Shown in pieces: positions 1 through 7,732 of a DNA stretch of 15,780 nt. Every line of letters begins with the position of its first letter. Position 1 is the stretch's first letter. Under the pieces are notes generated by a model. That model was not told the origin of the DNA. It saw only the letters and a list, made by a program, of their open reading frames with translations, and searched no databases. The translations under genes and the position numbers were made by a program. The DNA comes from Planctomycetota bacterium (lineage in GTDB: Bacteria > Planctomycetota > PUPC01 > JACPCR01), in NCBI GenBank assembly GCA_030740295.1, contig JASLXP010000949.1, positions 1 through 15,780 of the forward strand, read 5' to 3'.

Positions 1-161
1 GCGCGGAGATAATTACCACGGATGGCAAAGCCATTCCACGGATGAAGACAGAAAAAAAACTCCTTCATCTGTGGGTGTGACTTCTCCGCGCAGCGCGGAG
101 ATAATTACCACGGATGGCAAAGCCATTCCACGGATGAAGACAGAAAAAAAACTCCTTCATC
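1..161. repeat. Two-copy 69-bp direct repeat, 92-bp period
   Basis: Positions 1-69 recur without change at 93-161. The copies diverge at 70 versus 162. Each begins gcgcggagataatt and contains ccacggatggcaaagccatt followed by a second ccacggatgaag and an A-rich stretch. The first copy starts at the window edge and may extend further left. A 17-bp palindrome (84-100, ctccgcgc-a-gcgcggag) sits at the junction between copies. There is no credible coding potential. This looks like a dispersed intergenic repeat rather than a gene remnant, but its copy number elsewhere cannot be judged from this window. Confidence 0.85.
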
Positions 162-188
162 CGTGGGATGGCCTTGCCATCCGTGGTA
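106..188. repeat. Long near-perfect inverted repeat (34-bp arms)
   Basis: Left arm 106-139 pairs with right arm 155-188 across a 15-nt A-rich loop at 140-154, with two mismatches that would be G-U or A-C type in RNA. The arms themselves contain smaller repeats (ccacggat twice, atggcaaagccat internally). The structure lies downstream of the leftward dehydrogenase gene that ends at 298, so transcripts running off that gene would fold here. It could end transcription or protect a 3' end, but there is no clean T-run, so terminator function is unproven. The first copy has only the left arm, the loop and the start of the right arm. Confidence 0.8.
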
Positions 189-297
189 TTTCTATCGTAG
201 CTGCGGTTGCGGCCGAAGGCAGCCTTAGGAGAGTTCCCCGTTTCACGATTCACAATACATGACCGGCCGAACACCAGAAAGTGAAAGCAGCAACGGG
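189..297. other. Intergenic remainder, no gene seen
   Basis: Between the inverted repeat and the stop codon of the cupin-MDR gene I see no open frame with coding character, no RNA gene and no rho-independent terminator. The overlapping short frames here include the repeat or antisense dehydrogenase sequence and are not supported as genes. Confidence 0.5.
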
Positions 298-1641
298 TCA
301 CATTTCATCCCACACGAAGACTGTGCCGAGGGTAGAGCCGGGGTCGTCTCGCAGGCGGTCGTAAAAGGACGGTGCTTCGCTGATGGGCATCAGATTCTGG
401 AGTATTGGCCTCACCATCAGGGTACCTTCGGAGACGAGGCGGCAGACTTCTCTGAGATCGGTCCTCTTGAAGTGGCTGGCGTGCAGAACTGAGACTTCAG
501 CGCTCTGTCCCGCGTTGAACTTGTAGGTCACATCATTTCGGCCGGCGATGAGAACCAGTCTGCCCCGCATGGTGAGTAATTGCTTGTGCCCGAAGCCTGT
601 CCCCAACACGTCATCCAGGATGTCTGCACCCGAATCCTCAATGACGGCATCGAAGGGTCCGAATCCGCCAAGTTTCTCCCACGCATCTTCTCCTTCAATC
701 TGAAGAGTTTTCTGGATCCCAAGCTGTTCGGCAAGGGCCAGCCTCTTCTCATTCAGATCGCAGATGGTGACATGCGCTCCGGCAACTTTGGCGATCTGCG
801 CTGTAAACAGGCCGATGCCGCCGGCCCCGATCACGAGGACTCGCTCACCCAACTTTACATCCGCTCTACGAACGTCGTGCATGGCGACACTGGCCATGCC
901 GAACAGAGCAGCCTCCTGGGGATCGATGCTTCCAGGCAGTTTGATGACCCAGTTGGTTTCGTCCTCCGGTTCGGAAACGTTCACCGAAAAGTACTCGACA
1001 TGCTGGCTGAAGTTGCCGGAAAAAATCAGGTCCCCTCGAGTGTAGGTTTTGACGCTCTTCGGCACTTCGATGACACGAGCCACATTCTGGTAACCGGTTC
1101 GGATCGGCCATGATCCGCCATAGTTTCCACCCATCAGTACGTTGCGTTCTGTTCCGTTCGTTACGCCACTGTAAATCGTCTTGCAGAGAATGTGGCCGGA
1201 TTGCAGGCGCGGGGTCTTCTCTTCCCGGAGGATCGCTTTGCCTTTCTCGATGAACATGACTCCCACCATCGTTTCGGGCAGCGTCGATTGCTTTCGATAA
1301 CGGCTGGTCGATTCCTTCACCAGCTTAAACGATGGGACATATACCTCCTGCTCCATGTAATAGTGGCCGGGGTCATGGCTGCCCGGTGGTTGACTGCCAT
1401 TGAAAACAGAGATCTGAAAGTCTTCAGAATTCGGGCCGTCCGCCCCATGCTCAAAGCCTGCAGGGACCATCCAGACATCTCCTTCCTCAAGAATAAAGTC
1501 TTTGCGGTTGCCATCGTGATCGATCCAATACGAGGTTCCCCGGCCTTCGAGGATCAGCCAAGTCTCGTCATGGTCATGAAAATGCTTCTCGCAATCCGGC
1601 AGTTTGAAGCCCTTGTTCAAGAGCCCCTTGTGTAGTGACAT
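298..1641 (-). CDS. Cupin domain fused to zinc-independent MDR dehydrogenase
   Basis: This 447-residue protein has two parts. Residues about 10-85 form a complete cupin: motif 1 is H20-x-H22-x3-E26-x6-G33 and motif 2 is G54-x5-P60-x-G62-x2-H65, so metal binding is expected. Residues about 125-445 are a medium-chain dehydrogenase/reductase with Rossmann motif GAGGIG at 272-277 and D295 at the end of the second strand, which favours NAD(H). The usual catalytic zinc Cys is replaced by SGVTNGTE (158-165), the GHE motif reads TGYQN, and there is no four-Cys structural zinc loop. Catalysis should therefore be zinc-free. A good ribosome site (AGAGG, 1647-1651) lies 5 nt before the ATG. It follows the heparinase-like gene by 113 bp on the same strand, which suggests sugar or uronate metabolism. 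The substrate is unknown, and no signal peptide is visible, so it is probably cytoplasmic. Confidence 0.88.
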   Translation of the reverse strand: MSLHKGLLNKGFKLPDCEKHFHDHDETWLILEGRGTSYWIDHDGNRKDFILEEGDVWMVPAGFEHGADGPNSEDFQISVFNGSQPPGSHDPGHYYMEQEVYVPSFKLVKESTSRYRKQSTLPETMVGVMFIEKGKAILREEKTPRLQSGHILCKTIYSGVTNGTERNVLMGGNYGGSWPIRTGYQNVARVIEVPKSVKTYTRGDLIFSGNFSQHVEYFSVNVSEPEDETNWVIKLPGSIDPQEAALFGMASVAMHDVRRADVKLGERVLVIGAGGIGLFTAQIAKVAGAHVTICDLNEKRLALAEQLGIQKTLQIEGEDAWEKLGGFGPFDAVIEDSGADILDDVLGTGFGHKQLLTMRGRLVLIAGRNDVTYKFNAGQSAEVSVLHASHFKRTDLREVCRLVSEGTLMVRPILQNLMPISEAPSFYDRLRDDPGSTLGTVFVWDEM

Positions 1642-1754
1642 GGTTGCCTCTGGTCAGTTGTTGTTTGTTTACGTTGTATGAGGTGCCGAAGGCGCACTGA
1701 ATCAGCTTGACTCTACCAATCCACGGCCCTGGACGCGGCAGATCAAGCTGGGGG

Positions 1755-4700
1755 CTATTTGCGGATCTGGATTCCTGGCGAAGCAGAATCGGCCAGGGCC
1801 TTCTCAGTGATGGTGTGGATTTTACCTGCGATTGTGATTTTGCAGGGGGAGGTGGCGTAGACCTCGTAGGTGTCTTTGTCTTTGCGGCGCAGGGAGACGC
1901 CGGTCTTGATGTTGAAGGTGTCACCGGGCCCAAATTCCCAGATGCGGATTCCGGCGCCTGCGGGGAAGTCTTTCGCAGTGAAGGCGGGGCCTTCAGAATT
2001 GGAGTTCAGTGGCGTCAGGTCAAACTGGTGGCCGCTGTGGCGATTGCCGCCGCTGTAGGCAACGCGCCAGAATTTGTCGAGCTTGTCGTTGCTGGCGGTA
2101 AGGCCGGAATCGCGGCCCCGGTGGTGGAACATGGCGATCGAGCCGAGGACCCTGCCAGTTGCGGGGTCCACCGAACGCACGCGAGTGCGCATGATTTCGA
2201 TACCTTTACGCAAGGTGAGTTCGGTCTTGCCGAAAGCGCGAGGACGGATGGTGGAGACTTCGTAGCTTGTCTTGTGGAGGTCGTTGCCGACTTCGAAAAA
2301 GTGTCCGGCAAAGCGCGCAGGGATTTTTCCTTTCAAGGTGACTTTGCGGTCGAGGTAGTCGATCTTTGCGACGGTCGCTTCGTACTTTGTGGTTGCCACC
2401 TCGATTTTCAGGTCAGGCGTTTCCAGGAGCTTGCCGCCGGTGAGAGTTGCCTGGCGGAGTCCGTTGGCACCGGATGACAGAAACGCGTATTCGGCCGAGA
2501 TGTTCCAGGTCTGATCGTTTGCCCTGACCATTCTCACCTTCTCCGGCCGTGCATCCGCGAAGAGGATATCGGTGTGGCCGTTTTTCGTTTTGACCTCTAC
2601 CGCGACCGCGCGGCCTGCATCGGTTTCGTTGTCTTCAATGGGGAGCTTGCGCTGCGCGGTGACCGAGGGTTCGCCGGAATAGGGCTCGATGATTGCAGCG
2701 AAGACGGTGTCCAATGTGGGGCCTTGTACCCGCGCTTTCCTCTGCGCGTACAGGCAGCGCCCGTACTGGCCTCTGCCTTCGGCCGCGCGGGCGTGCGCGT
2801 GGAGGATCGTGCTGTTCTTCTGATCGAGCAGTGTGAGACGAGTGAATTTTCGCGGCTCGGTGTTGATGCTTCCCCGCACCATGTATTTCTCTGCTTTTCG
2901 GCTGAGGTTCCAGGTGGCAACGAGATTTTGTCCAGCGCAGTCGGCCACCCAGTATTCGTGCGCGGGGGCGGGGTAGCCGCCGATGCCTGCGGCGGTAATC
3001 TCGCCTCCTGTCCACCAGCGAAACTGGTGGAGGTAACCGCGGTCGGGGCTGTTTTCCTCGCGGGTGGGCGGGCGTTTGTTTTTGACGTTGGCGCTGAACC
3101 CGTCGTCGATGCAGCCGTGGAAGCAGTAGGTGTGCATCGTGCCGCCGGAGACGCGGAAGACATCGAACACATACTGGCCAGGCATGGTGACGGCCGGGTC
3201 TTTGATGCCGCTGCCGGGTTTGCCGTCGTGCACCTGCACGTAAGCACATTGCCGCCGGAATAGCTTGACGTATTCCATGCCCTTCGGCGCGATGGATTCC
3301 GCGGTGAGGTAAGGCGAGCCGGGCGCATCGAAGAGATTGCTCACCCAGGCGTGGTTTCTCCAGTCCTTGCCATCAACCTCCACCACGTTGTGGCATTTGG
3401 TGTGGTGATGGGGGGGCCAGCCGTACGCGGGCCGCTGATTGAAATCGCCGGACATGGTCATCCCGAATGCGAACAGCCGAAGGTCGAGCGTATCCGAGTG
3501 AGCGTGCCCCCATCCGGTACCGACGCGAATGGCGAGCTCGCGGTGCATCCGCCAATCGTCGGAATCTGATTCGAGCCTCAGGTAGCCGCCCCAGTCTGAA
3601 AGGACTCGGGACTTATTCATCAAGAAGGGATCGCGAGGGCATTTTTTCGAAGCGGCTTCGATCTCGGCCCGCCCTTCGTCTGATTCGTTCCCCTTACCCA
3701 GTTGTGTGAGCACCTTTGCAAATTTGGGATCTTTGTGCCATCGCCATCCGGCTGCGACGATTCCGCGGTAGAGCCCTCCGGCGAGCCTTCCGTAGTATTC
3801 CGCGGGTCCGCCAACATCGCCGATGCCGGGATTGATTCGCCCTGCGGCATTTCCCTCGAGCAGCAGGTAGGGCTTCATGCGCACCGCGGGGAACTGGCGC
3901 GGGTCGGTGAGATCGTACTTGGGGTTGCCGCCGTATTTGAAGTATTTCTCCATCATCTCCATCGTCTTCGTCGCGCCCCCGAGTGCGTACATGAACGAGC
4001 CGATTGTTGTGCCGCCGTCCCGGCCGGTGCCGGTCGCCAGGTTGTCACCAAAGCCGGAAAGCGCCTGTGGGTATTCCCAGCCGCGGCTGAAGAGGAATTC
4101 CATCCAGGGGTCACTGATCGAGCTGTCATTCTGCACCAGCACTGCGGTCATCATCCATTGCGCCTGTTCGTGGTCGGTGTAGATGCGGTACTTCATCACG
4201 TTGTTGGCGTAATCCTGGACCAGGTAGGTGTCGACGAGCTCGATGACATCGTTGGGGGCCTTCACCCAGGGCACGTAACGTCCTACCGCGGCAGCGAATT
4301 TCTGGTCGGTGGAAAGGAACGGGAAGATGGTGTCATAAAAGGTGAGTGTCTCGGCAATTGTGGAACCGCTGCTGCCCATGGCATGGCCTGGCGTGCGCAG
4401 CAGGCCCCGGTCAATGCCTTCGAAGCCGGCAACGAAACCCCAGCCGCGAGTGACCTGCATCGCCGGGACATCGTAAACGAGGCGGATAAATTTCATCGCT
4501 GCGTCGCGGACGTCCTGCCGCCTGCCGAATTTTGCCCATGCCGGAAGCGCAACGAAATACCTGCCGTGATTTGTTTGCGTGACGCCGCCCGCTCTATTCA
4601 TTTGATTCACGACGTTGGAATCGTAGTAGAGGCCCGGCTTTACCTGGATCTCCTTCATCAACGGATTGCGGAGCTGTTCATCGAAATAAAGAGAAAAAGG

Positions 4701-6164
4701 GGAATTGCTGGCGCGCAATTCACCGCCGACGGGTTTGCCCTCTCTGTATAACCTGCCCTGGTAGACAAACTCGTTCACCTTGCCGATCTCTTTGCCTTTG
4801 TGCTTGAGATGGCTGTGAGGCCAGTGATGCTTCGTGCTGAATTCGAATTCAGAGAGCGGCCCGACCAGCTCGAGCTCGGAGACCTTCTGCTTCTTGCCGT
4901 TGACGACCTTCTCGACTGTTTTTTTGCGGTGGACTTTGATCTCGCGCAGTTCGAATACCGGCGGGGACACGACAAATTGTTGGCGGGCGTTCTTGTAGAT
5001 AGTGCCGCTCTTGCAGTCGAGGAAGAGGCCCTTGTCCGCGTAGTCGTCCAGGTAACGTCTCCAGGAATCGGGTGCCCGGCAGATGCGATGTTCATCCATA
5101 TCGATGCGCTGGGTGTACCAGCCGCCTCCGTGATGGGCATTGAGCGGCGGCATGAGCGATTTCCAGATTTCGTCGTCGGAGGCCTTCTGCTGCTCCGGCG
5201 CCTTTTCCGGATTGCGATTGATTGCGCTTTCGTAGGACTTGGAATCTCCGATGCGATTTTTCTGCCAAGTTGCTTTTCGCTTGTCGGGATCGGGGCTGAG
5301 CATGTATCCGACTACGGCGCGCTTTTTACCGGCCCGGCGTGCGTGTTCTCCGAAACGGTTGTGCAAATCGATGTTGTAGAGCACGAGGTCGAATTCCGAT
5401 TCCGGCAGCAGTTGCATATCGGCCTTGAAGGCCCGGCCGTCGCCGCGTGAGTGAAAGAAGAATTCTGTGGCCGCGTAAAAGTTGTCGAGGGCGCAGGCCT
5501 TGAGAATGTATTCATTCATCGTCTCCGGCAGATCGGGCAGATCGTTGATGCGCAGTTTGAAGAAGACAAATTTGCGATCCTGATCGACCACTGTGGTTAC
5601 CGAAGGCGCGGCAACGATCGGCCGGAGCAGGTAAAGGCTGCGGGGCAATTTGCCGATGGAGAGCCCGATGGCAGGCGAGCCAGGCTTCCAGGGATAGACC
5701 TTCACCGGTGGCCGCTTTTGCGAGGTCCGCATCCGAGGCCGGTACATCGGGTTGTAGTACACCGGTTCTGCAAAATCGACGCACTTGCCTCTAGGTCCGT
5801 CCAGTTGGTGTAGGATAAAATTCTTTACCAGGGTGTGGTGATTGTTGAGGGGATAGGGCGGCACATAACGCTGCATGAAATGGCGCAGGTGATGGACCGC
5901 GCCCGGGTACGCCAGAAATTCCGGCAGTCCATAAATCGGCGGCCTTGGGTCATATTCATTTCTGTCGGGAATCTCTTCGTGGATTTTTTTGACCGTGAAT
6001 TCTTCATCCGCATTCACTCCGGGCCTCCCCGGAACAGGCTCTGAAGGCCAGAGCGGAAAAGGATGCTGTCCCTGTCCTTCGCCCGCGTCCAAAGGAACGT
6101 GCATGCTGAGGGCTGTCAGAATGATGAAGTAAGCCTGTGCTCGTTGTAGATGTTTCTTGATCAT
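1755..6164 (-). CDS. Very large secreted heparinase II/III-like protein
   Basis: The chosen start (ATG at 6164-6162) gives 1469 residues and an N-terminal signal peptide: MIKKHLQRAQ, a hydrophobic core (YFIILTALSM), then a small-residue cleavage region near residue 27. An upstream in-frame ATG at 6218 would place 18 charged residues before that signal and is unlikely. The centre carries the heparinase II/III-like (PF07940 type) signature: GWGHAHSD at 884-891, a following stretch that includes SGDFNQRPAYG, and HNVVEVDG at 925-932. An alpha-helical region that resembles the toroid of polysaccharide lyases precedes it (roughly 540-850), and beta-rich sequence follows to the C-terminus. Family members cleave glycosaminoglycans or alginate-like polyuronides by beta-elimination. 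The substrate here is unknown. The protein is about twice the usual 600-750 residues, and I do not recognise the first ~500. It diverges from the nitrilase-like gene and precedes the cupin-MDR gene. Confidence 0.85.
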   Translation of the reverse strand: MIKKHLQRAQAYFIILTALSMHVPLDAGEGQGQHPFPLWPSEPVPGRPGVNADEEFTVKKIHEEIPDRNEYDPRPPIYGLPEFLAYPGAVHHLRHFMQRYVPPYPLNNHHTLVKNFILHQLDGPRGKCVDFAEPVYYNPMYRPRMRTSQKRPPVKVYPWKPGSPAIGLSIGKLPRSLYLLRPIVAAPSVTTVVDQDRKFVFFKLRINDLPDLPETMNEYILKACALDNFYAATEFFFHSRGDGRAFKADMQLLPESEFDLVLYNIDLHNRFGEHARRAGKKRAVVGYMLSPDPDKRKATWQKNRIGDSKSYESAINRNPEKAPEQQKASDDEIWKSLMPPLNAHHGGGWYTQRIDMDEHRICRAPDSWRRYLDDYADKGLFLDCKSGTIYKNARQQFVVSPPVFELREIKVHRKKTVEKVVNGKKQKVSELELVGPLSEFEFSTKHHWPHSHLKHKGKEIGKVNEFVYQGRLYREGKPVGGELRASNSPFSLYFDEQLRNPLMKEIQVKPGLYYDSNVVNQMNRAGGVTQTNHGRYFVALPAWAKFGRRQDVRDAAMKFIRLVYDVPAMQVTRGWGFVAGFEGIDRGLLRTPGHAMGSSGSTIAETLTFYDTIFPFLSTDQKFAAAVGRYVPWVKAPNDVIELVDTYLVQDYANNVMKYRIYTDHEQAQWMMTAVLVQNDSSISDPWMEFLFSRGWEYPQALSGFGDNLATGTGRDGGTTIGSFMYALGGATKTMEMMEKYFKYGGNPKYDLTDPRQFPAVRMKPYLLLEGNAAGRINPGIGDVGGPAEYYGRLAGGLYRGIVAAGWRWHKDPKFAKVLTQLGKGNESDEGRAEIEAASKKCPRDPFLMNKSRVLSDWGGYLRLESDSDDWRMHRELAIRVGTGWGHAHSDTLDLRLFAFGMTMSGDFNQRPAYGWPPHHHTKCHNVVEVDGKDWRNHAWVSNLFDAPGSPYLTAESIAPKGMEYVKLFRRQCAYVQVHDGKPGSGIKDPAVTMPGQYVFDVFRVSGGTMHTYCFHGCIDDGFSANVKNKRPPTREENSPDRGYLHQFRWWTGGEITAAGIGGYPAPAHEYWVADCAGQNLVATWNLSRKAEKYMVRGSINTEPRKFTRLTLLDQKNSTILHAHARAAEGRGQYGRCLYAQRKARVQGPTLDTVFAAIIEPYSGEPSVTAQRKLPIEDNETDAGRAVAVEVKTKNGHTDILFADARPEKVRMVRANDQTWNISAEYAFLSSGANGLRQATLTGGKLLETPDLKIEVATTKYEATVAKIDYLDRKVTLKGKIPARFAGHFFEVGNDLHKTSYEVSTIRPRAFGKTELTLRKGIEIMRTRVRSVDPATGRVLGSIAMFHHRGRDSGLTASNDKLDKFWRVAYSGGNRHSGHQFDLTPLNSNSEGPAFTAKDFPAGAGIRIWEFGPGDTFNIKTGVSLRRKDKDTYEVYATSPCKITIAGKIHTITEKALADSASPGIQIRK

Positions 6165-6211
6165 TGGGTCTCGTTGATGACGCAGGATACGACGGGCTAA
6201 TCTGGACCTAC

Positions 6212-6240
6212 AGTCCATTGGAATCTGGCCTGGATGTCAA
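6212..6240 (-). promoter_or_regulatory. Possible sigma-70 type promoter for the heparinase-like gene
   Basis: On the minus strand a perfect TTGACA (6240-6235) is followed after 17 nt by TGGACT (6217-6212), which matches only three of six -10 consensus bases. It would give a leader of roughly 40 nt before the ATG at 6164 and would overlap the alternative ATG at 6218, supporting the shorter start. The weak -10 box and unknown phylum make this tentative. Confidence 0.28.
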
Positions 6241-6386
6241 GGCTCAGCTTTGGCCAGTGTGCAATCAGTGCAAGTGCATTTCCACGTGAAGAGAAAGAGA
6301 GAGCTGCAAACTTCGATTGTTCGCGGCGCTCTTGCCACGTTAAGATCCGCATCATTCACTTAATCGATCCCCAGCACAGCAGACCC

Positions 6387-7703
6387 ATGCCACGGATAAA
6401 ACTTGTAGACAGCACGCCCTGGTCGCCCCACCCTCAAGCCGCTCCCGTGACGAGACGACGCGGACAACGATACCATGTTTCCTCGAATGGCACGCGGTCA
6501 TGCAGCGGCGGATGGCAGTTTGAATTCGCGGGCGTTGTTCCGGGGGCAGTTTACGAGATTTCGGCCGAATGCAGGTTCAGAGATCTGGAGCACCCGAGGG
6601 ATTCAGTTTTCTGTGTGCTGAACTGGGGCCGGATGCCAACCGATACTGCACTGCCGAACGCAAAGTCGGGTTGGGATTATCTGTTGCCGGAATTCAGTGG
6701 CAAAAGAGTAGTTTTTTCGAGAGTGGCTCAAGCGGCAACGGAATCAGATCGACTCACGCTTCGGTGTAACTTTCGCTGGGCGGACGCAGGCAAAGTGAGT
6801 TGGGCCGTACCGTCAGTCAGGCGTTCAGCGAGGAAGATTGCTTCCAAAAGACTCTTGAGGATTGCCGTGGTGACGGGCGGGAATGATTCGAGGCCGCGCC
6901 CGTTGAAGACGATTCAGGACAATATCGACTTTTACGCGCCTCTGTGCGAGAAGGCTTGTGCAGAGAAGCCGGGCCTGATCCTGCTGCCCGAGATTGCGCT
7001 CCAATGGGGAATCAATGCTCACCCCTTTGATGTGGCCGTTCCTGCGCCCGGCCCGGAAACGGGCGTGTTCGCGCGCATCGCAAAGAAATACAAGACACGC
7101 ATCTGCCTCGGGCTGATCGAACGCGACGGGGATGCTGTTTTCAATACCGCCCTCCTCATTGGGCCAAATGGCCGGATTGACGGCCGTTACCACAAGGTGC
7201 ATCTGGCGGTCGGAAGTGAGGCGGAGTCGGGCATTTTGCCGGGTGATGACTTCCCAGTTTTTGACACGGAGCTCGGCCGCGTTGGCTGCAATATCTGTAT
7301 GGACAGCTCTGCCGCGGAGTCTTCGAGGATGGTCGGCCTGAACGGTGCCGACTTTCTGCTGCTGCCGATCATGGGTGACCATCGGGCCAGCCGATGGAGC
7401 CAGGGCTCGCCTAATTTCAGCGAAGAGAGGTGGAAAGCAATAATGCGGACCCGGGCCATGGACAATCAGCTCACGATGGTAGTGGCGAGGAACAATTGCA
7501 TCGGTAGCTGCATCATCGATCGCAAAGGGGACATCCTTGCATGGAATGAAGGGGAGGACGATTACATTTTCGCAGATGTGCCTGTCAATGATGGCTATCG
7601 AACATGGAATGGCGGGTGTTTTAAATCCATAAACTGGCTTCAGCGCCGGCCTCATTTGTACGAGGAATATTCGGATCTCGGAAACATCGGTTCGCTTAAG
7701 TAA
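6387..7703 (+). CDS. Nitrilase-superfamily C-N hydrolase with extra N-terminal domain
   Basis: From the ATG at 6387 the protein has 438 residues. The frame stays open upstream to an ATG at 6234, but those 51 residues are rich in Cys and Arg and look non-coding. No clear ribosome site marks either start. Residues about 155-410 are a carbon-nitrogen hydrolase with the full triad: E202 (LPEIALQWG), K270 (RYHKVHL) and C304 (NICMDSS). Such enzymes hydrolyse amides or nitriles, or deacylate amides, through a thioester at the cysteine. Residues about 10-145 form a beta-rich segment (GWQFEFAGVVPGAVYEISAE onward) that resembles a carbohydrate-binding-like beta-sandwich; this is inference. No signal peptide is seen, so a cytoplasmic site is likely. 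The phosphoesterase gene follows by 29 bp, and the heparinase-like gene diverges upstream. The substrate is unknown; an amide on a sugar is one possibility. Confidence 0.87.
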   Translation: MPRIKLVDSTPWSPHPQAAPVTRRRGQRYHVSSNGTRSCSGGWQFEFAGVVPGAVYEISAECRFRDLEHPRDSVFCVLNWGRMPTDTALPNAKSGWDYLLPEFSGKRVVFSRVAQAATESDRLTLRCNFRWADAGKVSWAVPSVRRSARKIASKRLLRIAVVTGGNDSRPRPLKTIQDNIDFYAPLCEKACAEKPGLILLPEIALQWGINAHPFDVAVPAPGPETGVFARIAKKYKTRICLGLIERDGDAVFNTALLIGPNGRIDGRYHKVHLAVGSEAESGILPGDDFPVFDTELGRVGCNICMDSSAAESSRMVGLNGADFLLLPIMGDHRASRWSQGSPNFSEERWKAIMRTRAMDNQLTMVVARNNCIGSCIIDRKGDILAWNEGEDDYIFADVPVNDGYRTWNGGCFKSINWLQRRPHLYEEYSDLGNIGSLK

Positions 7704-7732
7704 GTAAACAAACGGCATCAGAGGGAGGCCTC

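Noticed and set aside
1..188. CRISPR array at the left edge
   Set aside because: There are only two copies, the units are 69 bp, and the 23-bp intervening piece is not spacer-like in size; the inverted-repeat layout fits an intergenic repeat instead.
580..1113. 177-codon plus-strand frame opposite the cupin-MDR gene
   Set aside because: It lies antisense to a gene with complete cupin and Rossmann motifs, and its product has no recognisable motif.
1707..5813. Long plus-strand frames (256, 229, 349, 216 and 120 codons) opposite the heparinase-like gene
   Set aside because: They are antisense to a gene with a signal peptide and catalytic motifs, lack ribosome sites, and show Ala/Arg/Val-rich composition typical of GC-rich shadow frames.
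6825..7718. 297-codon minus-strand frame opposite the nitrilase-like gene
   Set aside because: The plus strand carries the full Glu-Lys-Cys triad in order; the antisense product has no family features.
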